NCBI GenBank assembly: GCA_019112635.1
Contig: DXIX01000010.1
Span: 1-32,157 of the forward strand
Source: Candidatus Blautia intestinigallinarum
GTDB taxonomy: Bacteria; Bacillota; Clostridia; Lachnospirales; Lachnospiraceae
Length of the DNA: 32,157 bases
Reading direction: 5' to 3'
A program made the translations under genes and the position numbers. Shown here piece by piece: positions 25,594-32,157 of the stretch. Within the stretch, counting starts at the first letter, position 1; each line of letters begins with the position of its first letter. The notes beneath the pieces were generated by a model. That model was given only the letters and a program-made list of their open reading frames with translations, was not told the DNA's origin and ran no database searches.

Positions 25594-25623
25594 AGGGAGT
25601 CGCACAGACGGCTCCCTCTTTTC
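25594..25623 (+). terminator. Weak terminator/attenuator inside the metal operon
   Basis: AGGGAGTCG (25594-25602), loop CACAGA and CGGCTCCCT (25609-25617) form nine pairs with one T-G, followed by CTTTTC. It would lower ATPase expression relative to the PacL-like protein, or protect the upstream mRNA 3' end. Confidence 0.6.
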
Positions 25624-25638
25624 ATGAAGGAGGATTTT

Positions 25639-27711
25639 ATGAACGCAACCATATTACATGAAAGCCGGGGGCGTATCCGGCTAAAACTGCGGCAGAAGCA
25701 AATGACGGTTATGCAGGCGGACCTTTTAGAGGCATGGCTGCAGGAAAAACAATGGGTCCGACAGGCTGTTGTCCACGAACGTACCCGTTGTGTGATCTTG
25801 CACTATGAGGGGGATCGTCAAGCTATGCTGGACGAACTCCGGCATTTTTCATGGAAGGAAGCAGAGCAGACCATTTCGCTGCCAACTCACAGAAGCCGTG
25901 CGCTGAACCGGGAATTTGAGGAGAAACTGGTGGGGAAAGTTCTTTGCAAAGCCGCTTGCAAACTGTTTCTTCCCTTTCCACTGCGGATTGTCCGTGTTCT
26001 ATGGCATATGATTCCCTTTGTATGGCGGGGAGTTTGCTGCTTGTGCCGCAGACATATTAAAGTAGAACTTTTGGATGCCTTGTCCATCACCATTTCTGTT
26101 TGCCGCAAGGATTTCGAAACTGCTGGAATGGTGATGTTCCTGCTGGAAGTGGGTGAATTGTTGGAGGAGTGGACACGAAAAAAATCTGTGGCAGACCTGG
26201 CTCAGTGCATGTCGCTGCATGTGGATCGGGCATGGGTGCGCACTGAAAAGGGAGAGGTGCTGGTGCCTGTGTCACAGATACAGCCTGGAGATTCCGTTGT
26301 GGTACGGGCCGGCGGAATCATTCCTATGGATGGCTTGGTAGTGGATGGAGAAGTTACCGTTAATCAGGCTTCTCTCACAGGGGAATCTATCCCGGTATCC
26401 AAACGCCCTGGCGGGGCTGTTTACGCCGGCACCATAGTGGAAGAAGGCGAATGTATTTTTGAAGTAAAGCGGGTCTGTGGTCAAAGCCGTTATGAGCAGA
26501 TCGTCTATATGATCGAGCAGTCAGAACAGCTAAAGTCAGAGGCCGAAAATAAGGCTGCCAATCTGGCAGATAGGCTGGTTCCCTATACTTTTGCGGGAAG
26601 CTTGCTGAGTTTTGCTCTTACCCGGAATGCAGCCAGGGCATTGTCTGTGCTGATGGTAGACTTTTCATGTGCGCTGAAGCTTGCTATGCCGCTTGCTGTC
26701 CTTTCTGCGATGAGAGAGGCCGGAAGATTCAATATTAGCGTCAAAGGCGGTAAATTCCTGGAGGCAGCGGCCGCTGCAGATACCATTGTTTTTGATAAGA
26801 CAGGAACCTTGACCCATGCTTGCCCTCAGGTAGCACAGGTAGTTCCCTTCGGCGGCAAAGATGAACAGGAAATGCTGCGTCTGGCCGCCTGCCTGGAGGA
26901 ACATTTTCCCCACTCTATGGCAAATGCCGTGGTAGCGGAAGCAAAACGCCGCGGCTTGAAACATGAAGAATATCATTCAAAAGTAGAATATCTGGTGGCC
27001 CATGGGATTATCAGTACTGTTAATGGAGAAAAAGTTCTAATCGGCAGTGCCCACTTTGTGTTTGAGGATGAACAGTGCCAGATTCCCAAGGGTGAGCAGG
27101 AACGTTTTGACGCTCTGCCGCCGGAGTATTCCCATCTTTATTTGGCCGTTGGCGGAAATTTGGCTGCTGTAATCTGTATCACGGACCCGCTTCGGGAGGA
27201 GACGAAGGATGTCTTAAATACACTGCGCACACTGGGCATTCGGCGTACGGTCATGCTTACTGGTGACAGTCAGCGAACCGCCGAAGCTATCGCTTTGCAG
27301 GCAGGGGTAGATGATTTCCGTGCAGAAGTGCTTCCGGCGGATAAGGCGGATTATATAGCTCAGCTTCGGAAGGAAGGGCATATTGTCATAATGGTAGGAG
27401 ATGGGATTAATGATTCTCCGGCGCTGTCTGAGGCGGATGTCGGAATTGCTATCAGCGACGGTGCCGCCATTGCGCGGGAGATTGCAGATATTACCATTGC
27501 CGCCGACAAGCTGTGGGAATTGGTGGAACTGCGCCGAATTGCCATGGCACTTATGAAACGTATTCATTCGAATTACCGTTTTGTCATCGGCTTTAACGGG
27601 ATTTTGATCTGCATGGGTGCTTTAGGGATTTTACCGCCCGCGGCGTCTGCTACCCTTCATAATCTTTCTACACTGGGGATCAGTCTTCGGAGCATGAGCA
27701 GTCTAACATAG
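25639..27711 (+). CDS. P1B-type heavy-metal ATPase (CtpC-like), atypical metal site
   Basis: 690 residues. A degenerate HMA-like domain (about 1-75) lacks CxxC. Then come membrane helices, the actuator domain with TGES (247-250), the metal-site helix with DFSCALK (341-347, Cys344) in place of CPC, the phosphorylation loop DKTGT (Asp386) and GDGIND (587-592). The usual HP motif reads FPHSM. It is expected to pump a divalent metal out of the cytoplasm by a phospho-Asp cycle; Zn, Mn, Fe or Co are possible and Cu is less likely without CPC. GAAGGAGG at 25626-25633 fixes the start; an upstream frame overlaps the PacL-like gene. The stop lies 2 nt from the converging ABC stop. Metal is not predictable from sequence. 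Confidence 0.88.
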   Translation: MNATILHESRGRIRLKLRQKQMTVMQADLLEAWLQEKQWVRQAVVHERTRCVILHYEGDRQAMLDELRHFSWKEAEQTISLPTHRSRALNREFEEKLVGKVLCKAACKLFLPFPLRIVRVLWHMIPFVWRGVCCLCRRHIKVELLDALSITISVCRKDFETAGMVMFLLEVGELLEEWTRKKSVADLAQCMSLHVDRAWVRTEKGEVLVPVSQIQPGDSVVVRAGGIIPMDGLVVDGEVTVNQASLTGESIPVSKRPGGAVYAGTIVEEGECIFEVKRVCGQSRYEQIVYMIEQSEQLKSEAENKAANLADRLVPYTFAGSLLSFALTRNAARALSVLMVDFSCALKLAMPLAVLSAMREAGRFNISVKGGKFLEAAAAADTIVFDKTGTLTHACPQVAQVVPFGGKDEQEMLRLAACLEEHFPHSMANAVVAEAKRRGLKHEEYHSKVEYLVAHGIISTVNGEKVLIGSAHFVFEDEQCQIPKGEQERFDALPPEYSHLYLAVGGNLAAVICITDPLREETKDVLNTLRTLGIRRTVMLTGDSQRTAEAIALQAGVDDFRAEVLPADKADYIAQLRKEGHIVIMVGDGINDSPALSEADVGIAISDGAAIAREIADITIAADKLWELVELRRIAMALMKRIHSNYRFVIGFNGILICMGALGILPPAASATLHNLSTLGISLRSMSSLT

Positions 27712-27713
27712 TA

Positions 27714-29474
27714 TTATATGGGTGATGTTATCTCCAACTTCCACTGGGATGTTTCTCTTTGAAGCTCTACCATATGTCGGTAAAGACCGCCTTGTTCCAT
27801 CAGCTCTTTTGGAGTGCCTTGCTGGACCACGTGACCATTCTGTAATACCACGATGTGGTCAGCACCGGCTACGGTACGCATCCTGTGGGCGATGACTAGT
27901 ACTGTTTTACCTTGAAGCAGGCGGGAGAGAGCTTCCTGAACAGCACTTTCGTTTTCCACATCCAGGCTGGCAGTTGCCTCATCCAAAAGGATTACGGGCG
28001 CATTTTTCAGAAGGGCACGGGCAATGGAAATCCTCTGGCGTTCACCGCCGGAGAGGGTGGAGCCGTTTTCTCCGATCATGGTCTGATAACCCTGTGGGAG
28101 TTTTTGTATAAACTCATCGCATCGTGCAGCTTTAGCAGCAGCAATGACTTCCTCATCTGTGGCTTCCCGGCGTCCCAGCCGGATATTTTCCATTACCGTA
28201 TCCCGGAACAGTACCACATCCTGAAAAACCATAGAATAGTATTTTAACAGTGTCTCCGGTTCTATACTAGACACATCCATGCCGCCAAGGGTAACTTTTC
28301 CGCTGGTAACATCCCAAAAACGGGCAGCTAATTTACACGCAGTGGACTTTCCTCCTCCAGATGGACCGATGAGGGCAGTCACTTCCCCCTGTCTGGCGGT
28401 AAAGCTTACATCATTGAGGATTCCGTCTCCTTCCCGGTAGGCAAAGGACACATGATCAAAGGTAATGTTGTAGTTTTCAGGAGTAAACTTTTTGGTACCT
28501 TCCTGTATTGGCTGTTCTAAAATGGAACGCATCCGCTCGATTTGCAGTTTCGCATTAAAGGTGGCGGCAATATTCTGCAGTACCAGCCCAAGAGGATCAT
28601 AAAGCCTTGAGGCGGCAAAGAGAAATCCGAGAAAATAGAGGAAAGAAAGTTCCCCGGCTGCCAGAAGCGTTCCGCCGGTCAAAATAGTAGTGGCCAGCCC
28701 AAGGCGGAGGAAGGCTTGAGCAGAGCATACAAACACGCCGGTTACCAGTTCCGAGTGGATAGAGCTTTTTTCCATGGCGGTCAATTTTTCTTCCAGTTTG
28801 CCCATATAGGTTTCCTGCCGATTGCACGCTTTAATATCTCGTATGGTTTCCAGTCCTTCCTGGATGTAGTCGGCTACCGCGCGTTTGTTTAAAATATTCT
28901 TTGTACCAAAGAAATCCTGGATCTTTTTGCTTCCTGCTGTGAGAAGAATTGCTACTGGTACTACCCACAGCACGGCCAGTGCCATCCGCCAATCGCAAAA
29001 GAACATGGCGATGCCGATTACAAGGGTGGAGAAAATGGATGCGAATAACTGTGGCACATAATGAGAAAACATCTGATCCAGGCTGGAGCAGTCTGCAATC
29101 ATGGTGGAGGTCAGATCGCTCAGATCCCGGTTCCCGAAAAAGCTCAGTGGCAGTCGGCGCAGAGTCTCTGCCAGGCTGATCCGCCGGTTGGCACTTTCTT
29201 TATAGGTTGCCAGGTACAGCGAAGCATACTGAAACCAATGCAGAATAAACAGTAGGAGCAGGACAGTTATGGCAAAACCTGTATAAATCCCAAAGCCATC
29301 CATAGAACTGCCTCCGTATTCCATGGAATTCAAGAGATGCTGCGCTGTAAACAGGACGGCTCCCACCGGAAACATCAGGCTTAAATTGCACACAAAGCAC
29401 CAGATGACGGCTTTTACCAGATCCTTTGCTCCTTTTTCACTGAGTGCAAATAAATGCTGTAATTTTTTTGTCAT
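27714..29474 (-). CDS. ABC half-transporter, IrtB/YbtQ-like, second subunit
   Basis: 586 residues with six membrane helices (about 1-310) and an ATPase domain (GPSGGGKST, TLSGGERQRISIARALL, VILLDEATASLDVENE). Type IV half-transporter fold. Start ATG at 29474 overlaps the TGA of the first subunit (ATGA), so the two are translationally coupled and probably form a heterodimer. In known relatives (IrtAB, YbtPQ) the pair imports ferric siderophores despite an exporter fold. No siderophore synthesis genes are in the window, so a foreign siderophore or another metallophore is the likely cargo; a drug exporter is the alternative. Confidence 0.85.
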   Translation of the reverse strand: MTKKLQHLFALSEKGAKDLVKAVIWCFVCNLSLMFPVGAVLFTAQHLLNSMEYGGSSMDGFGIYTGFAITVLLLLFILHWFQYASLYLATYKESANRRISLAETLRRLPLSFFGNRDLSDLTSTMIADCSSLDQMFSHYVPQLFASIFSTLVIGIAMFFCDWRMALAVLWVVPVAILLTAGSKKIQDFFGTKNILNKRAVADYIQEGLETIRDIKACNRQETYMGKLEEKLTAMEKSSIHSELVTGVFVCSAQAFLRLGLATTILTGGTLLAAGELSFLYFLGFLFAASRLYDPLGLVLQNIAATFNAKLQIERMRSILEQPIQEGTKKFTPENYNITFDHVSFAYREGDGILNDVSFTARQGEVTALIGPSGGGKSTACKLAARFWDVTSGKVTLGGMDVSSIEPETLLKYYSMVFQDVVLFRDTVMENIRLGRREATDEEVIAAAKAARCDEFIQKLPQGYQTMIGENGSTLSGGERQRISIARALLKNAPVILLDEATASLDVENESAVQEALSRLLQGKTVLVIAHRMRTVAGADHIVVLQNGHVVQQGTPKELMEQGGLYRHMVELQRETSQWKLEITSPI

Positions 29475-31255
29475 ACCGTTTCCTCCTTTTTAACCTTCCA
29501 CTGTGCGCTGCGCTGATAATCCTCCCACATGGCGGTATACACACCTTGCAGTGCAAGCAGACTTTTGTGATTGCCCTGTTCAGCAACTTTCCCTCCGCTT
29601 AAGACAATGATAGAATCCGTATTCTGTATGGTAGACAGCCTGTGGGCGATCATCAATACAGTTTTGTTTTTTGTCAGTGTTTCAAATGCTTTTTGAATCT
29701 GTTGTTCATTTTCCGGATCGGCAAAAGCAGTGGCCTCATCCAGCACTACGATGGGGGCGTCTTTCAAGATGGCCCGGGCCAGAGCGATCCGCTGCTGTTC
29801 ACCGCCGGAGAGGTAAATACCTTTTGTTCCCACCACAGTGTCCAGACCCTGTGGTAATTTATCCAGAATATCATCACACTGGGCGGCATGGGCAGCAGCC
29901 AAGACTTCTTCTCTAGAGGCATTTGGTCTGGCGGCACGGATATTTTCCAGAAGGCTTTCTTTAAATAGCCGGGTGTCCTGAAAGACAAAGGCAACCTGTT
30001 CCATCAGATCTTCTGTGTGTATCTTGCGGACATTGACTCCGCCGATGGAAACCGTTCCGCTGTCGGCATCCCAGAAGCGGGGAATCAGGCTGGCGGCTGT
30101 GGTTTTACCGCCTCCGGACGGACCCACAAGCGCTGTCACCTGGCCGGGGCGGACAGAAAATGACACATCGTCCAGAGCCGGACGATCCGCACCCGGATAA
30201 GTAAAGGTCACATGGTTAAAGGATACGGCGGCATTTTCCGGACGTTTCTGTACTTTTGATTCTTCTATGGGCTTTTGGTCAAGGATTTCATCCAGGCGGA
30301 TCACAGCTTCGTCTGCTTCCATGACAGCCTCGCTCATATACATGATCCGGTTGATCATCTGGCCGCAGGCGGGAGCAAATAGAGAGTAAAAGATAAAGTT
30401 GACAAGCACTGTGCGTATATTCCCGCCGGAGGACAGTAGAAGTGCCGCCGGGATCAACAGGGCGAAGGCTCCGTTGATAAAAGTCAGGAAACAGGTCTGC
30501 CCGACACGGCAGCTCATGGCATACTGGCTGGCAAGGTTGCTGTAATCCATAATAGCAGCATAAAAGGCTTTGAAAGAGTAGACAGTCTGCTGGAACATCT
30601 TTACAACCGGGATTCCCCGAACATATTCCACAGCCTCGCCGCTCATGCGTTCAATTTCCTTCTGGTACCGATGAAAAAAGCCTGCATTTTTTCCACCCAT
30701 CATCAGACACATGGAAAGGAGTGCCAACACCATGGTAAGCAGGCATAAAAGCCCCATTTTCCAGTCAAAGAGGAATAGCATGATAATGGCTGCGATCGGT
30801 GTGATTATAGTTCCGGCCAGGTCAGGGAGCTTGTGAGCAAGCAGATCTTCCGTAAGGCCGGCGTTGTCATCAATCAGTTTTCTAAGTCTTCCCGACTGAT
30901 TCCCTGTAAAGAATCCCAGTGGTAATTTCAGCACATGAGCCATAGCAGTACGCCGGATGTTCCGGGCGGTACGGAAAGCGGCGATATGAGTGGACATGAG
31001 TGCCATAAAATACAAAACGATACTGCCAATGGCAGTCCACACTGCCGTCCAGCCCCAGTGTGCCAGGCCGGAGATCCCGGAGGGATCGGGCCAGGTTTCC
31101 AGCACATTCCTGGCTGCCAGCCAGACACATACATAAGGAATCAGCCCCAGTATCGCAGACAGGGCGGAGAGGATACAGCCCAGTAAGGTGAGATTTTTGT
31201 GCCCGCCTGCATAACTTAAGATACGGGACAGGCTGCTTTGCTTTTTTTGCTTCAA
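29471..31255 (-). CDS. ABC half-transporter, IrtA/YbtP-like, first subunit, TTG start
   Basis: 594 residues: six membrane helices (about 15-315) then an ATPase domain with GPSGGGKTT, YLSGGEQQRIALARAIL and VVLDEATAFADPENE. The ATAFADPENE wording after Walker B is typical of siderophore ABC pairs (IrtAB, YbtPQ) rather than drug exporters, which have ATSALD or ATASLD. The start codon is TTG at 31253-31255, supported by AAGGAGG (31263-31269 on the plus strand) seven bases before it, and no better ATG is near. The gene has its own upstream palindrome and is separated from TetR by a terminator. Confidence 0.87.
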   Translation of the reverse strand: MKQKKQSSLSRILSYAGGHKNLTLLGCILSALSAILGLIPYVCVWLAARNVLETWPDPSGISGLAHWGWTAVWTAIGSIVLYFMALMSTHIAAFRTARNIRRTAMAHVLKLPLGFFTGNQSGRLRKLIDDNAGLTEDLLAHKLPDLAGTIITPIAAIIMLFLFDWKMGLLCLLTMVLALLSMCLMMGGKNAGFFHRYQKEIERMSGEAVEYVRGIPVVKMFQQTVYSFKAFYAAIMDYSNLASQYAMSCRVGQTCFLTFINGAFALLIPAALLLSSGGNIRTVLVNFIFYSLFAPACGQMINRIMYMSEAVMEADEAVIRLDEILDQKPIEESKVQKRPENAAVSFNHVTFTYPGADRPALDDVSFSVRPGQVTALVGPSGGGKTTAASLIPRFWDADSGTVSIGGVNVRKIHTEDLMEQVAFVFQDTRLFKESLLENIRAARPNASREEVLAAAHAAQCDDILDKLPQGLDTVVGTKGIYLSGGEQQRIALARAILKDAPIVVLDEATAFADPENEQQIQKAFETLTKNKTVLMIAHRLSTIQNTDSIIVLSGGKVAEQGNHKSLLALQGVYTAMWEDYQRSAQWKVKKEETV

Positions 31256-31290
31256 AAGACTACCTCCTTTTTTACTAAAATTTATTATGA

Positions 31291-31308
31291 AGTTAGAAAT
31301 TACTAACT
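31291..31308. promoter_or_regulatory. Candidate operator site 3 (AGTTAG-AAATTA-CTAACT)
   Basis: Perfect 6-bp inverted repeat with 6-nt spacer, 36 nt before the ABC TTG start. Same motif as the two sites in the AraC leader. A minus-strand CATAAT lies just downstream, at a distance that would put the site over the -35 region. Confidence 0.6.
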
Positions 31309-31314
31309 ACCATG

Positions 31315-31340
31315 CAAAAAAGATTGGGGCTATTGCCCCA
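31315..31340 (-). terminator. Terminator overlapping the TetR stop codon
   Basis: On the minus strand TGGGGC-AATA-GCCCCA then ATCTTTTTT. The loop includes the TAG stop of the TetR gene, so the hairpin begins within its last codons. It insulates TetR from the ABC genes. Confidence 0.75.
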
Positions 31341-31947
31341 TCAATTTTAGCCATCCGGCTGTGTAAAAATCCCGCAGTTGATCCACATAATGCAGGGCTC
31401 TATCTCTTGGCATATCATGCACCACAATCTCGAATATCCCATTAAACATACCGCTGGCAATGATATGGCACATCTGTTCATCCAGTTCTGGGATGTTCTG
31501 TCCGAGACGGCGGAGGACGTCCATGTATTTCAATGTATATTCCACTTCTATCTCCACCATGTTGTGCACAAAATGTTCGTAGCTGGTGCCTTCCGACCGG
31601 CTAAGCAGCAGCTTTACTGGTTCCCGGTGTTGACAGATATATTCCACCATCCAGTGGACACAGTCTGAGGACTCCACGCCCATATGGTCTGGTTGTTGTT
31701 CTTCAGGCAACTCAGCGAAAGAAGTCTGAGCTTCCATAAATTTCCCCATGAGGGCGGCAGCGTGGGGTTCCACAATGGCGTTAAACAAAGCTTCCTTGCT
31801 GGAAAAATATCCATAAAAGGCACCGGTCGTCACGCCAGCTTTTTTAACAATCTGCCGGAGAGATGCACCCAGAAAACCTTTGTCAGAAAACTCTCCCATG
31901 GCGGCTTGCAAAATATTGTCCAGTGTGACAGATGATTTTTCTTCCAT
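31330..31947 (-). CDS. TetR-family repressor
   Basis: 205 residues: N-terminal HTH (about 10-55, ILQAAMGEFSDKGFLGASLRQIVKKAGVTTGAFYGYFSSKEALF) and a helical ligand domain with YICQHREPVKLLLSRSEGTSYEHFV, a pattern common in clostridial TetR proteins. AAGGAGA before ATG 31947 supports the start. A consensus promoter overlapped by tandem palindromes lies immediately upstream, so autorepression is likely. Whether it also controls the ABC pair is unclear, since a terminator separates them and its palindromes are not found before the ABC genes. Confidence 0.9.
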   Translation of the reverse strand: MEEKSSVTLDNILQAAMGEFSDKGFLGASLRQIVKKAGVTTGAFYGYFSSKEALFNAIVEPHAAALMGKFMEAQTSFAELPEEQQPDHMGVESSDCVHWMVEYICQHREPVKLLLSRSEGTSYEHFVHNMVEIEVEYTLKYMDVLRRLGQNIPELDEQMCHIIASGMFNGIFEIVVHDMPRDRALHYVDQLRDFYTAGWLKLMGQ

Positions 31948-31960
31948 ATTATCTCCTTAT

Positions 31961-31986
31961 ATAACAGTGATATATAACAATGTTAT
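31961..31986. promoter_or_regulatory. Tandem TetR operators
   Basis: Two adjacent 13-nt copies, ATAACAGTGATAT (31961-31973) and ATAACAATGTTAT (31974-31986). The second is a perfect palindrome around a central A; the first differs at two positions. They cover the transcription start and the end of the -10 of the TetR promoter. Confidence 0.68.
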
Positions 31987-32013
31987 TATATGGCGCATAA
32001 TGGGATTTGTCAA
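31985..32013 (-). promoter_or_regulatory. Perfect sigma-A consensus promoter of the TetR gene
   Basis: On the minus strand TTGACA (32008-32013), 17-nt spacer and TATAAT (31985-31990), all twelve bases consensus. The start would lie near 31978, inside the tandem operators. Confidence 0.85.
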
Positions 32014-32077
32014 TAGTAGAATGCATAGAATCAATTTCGCTGTAAACGTATGGACATGAAAATCGTATGTACAAATC

Positions 32078-32157
32078 TCATTTTCGAAGCTTTTCGGGTC
32101 GTTTCAGGGGGATAACGGCCCAGCTCACGGTTCTTCCGGTGGATAACTCTCCGTTTT
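32078..32157 (-). other. Open frame running off the right edge, possible gene 3' end
   Basis: A minus-strand frame is open from the edge and stops with TGA at 32078-32080, about 26 codons ending GRTVSWAVIPLKRPEKLRK. It is too short to identify. The last 140 bases otherwise show no gene, and the plus strand has only a 21-codon frame (from 32052). Confidence 0.2.

Noticed and set aside
25528-25638. N-terminal extension of the P-type ATPase
   Set aside because: Overlaps the PacL-like gene in another frame and passes through the hairpin; GAAGGAGG supports 25639.

Overview
The window looks like chromosome of a gut Lachnospiraceae-type Firmicute (Clostridia). This is inferred from strong AGGAGG-type ribosome binding sites, sigma-A promoters, compact operons, a circularly permuted GH3 glucosidase, a gut-type aryl-sulfate sulfotransferase and DUF1835/DUF3658 and PacL-like proteins. 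The species cannot be named from the sequence. No rRNA, tRNA or CRISPR array was seen.

Layout. (1) 1-333: the C-terminal end of an IS4/IS701-like transposase, cut by the window edge. (2) 456-2231: a membrane-anchored aryl-sulfate sulfotransferase with its own terminator. (3) 2381-12688: a tightly packed plus-strand run holding an old-yellow-enzyme/4Fe-4S/FAD reductase, a domain-permuted GH3 glycosidase, a giant MacB-type ABC protein whose extracytoplasmic domain carries three 64-residue repeats, a RelQ-like alarmone synthetase and two overlapping RpiR regulators. (4) 12813-17307: a sugar operon (HAD phosphatase, GH13 alpha-glucosidase, PTS EIIBCA) behind a palindrome and a terminator/attenuator. 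(5) 17398-22144: a GH42 beta-galactosidase behind a promoter whose transcript would begin with a perfect hairpin, then an SF2 helicase with two membrane segments. (6) 22208-23892: an HxlR regulator (minus strand), decayed TetR and MATE remnants, and a DUF1835/DUF3658 protein. (7) 24013-32013: a metal-handling island.

The island is the most interesting part. On the plus strand it has a structured leader closed by 16-nt inverted repeats, an AraC regulator, an unannotated 26-residue membrane peptide, a 90-residue PacL-like membrane protein and a P1B-type ATPase with SCALK in place of CPC. Converging on it are two half-size ABC transporters of the YbtP/YbtQ and IrtA/IrtB siderophore type, preceded by a TetR gene with a perfect TTGACA-N17-TATAAT promoter overlapped by tandem palindromic operators. 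The motif AGTTAG-N6-CTAACT, exact or nearly so, occurs twice in the AraC leader and once in front of the ABC pair. This suggests that the two converging halves form one metal-responsive regulon.

How the parts may work together (inference). The left half deals with sulfated, glycosylated or unsaturated aromatics and with sugars: sulfate transfer, deglycosylation, reduction, PTS uptake and phospho-sugar hydrolysis. The right half combines metal or siderophore transport with metal efflux under AraC and TetR control.
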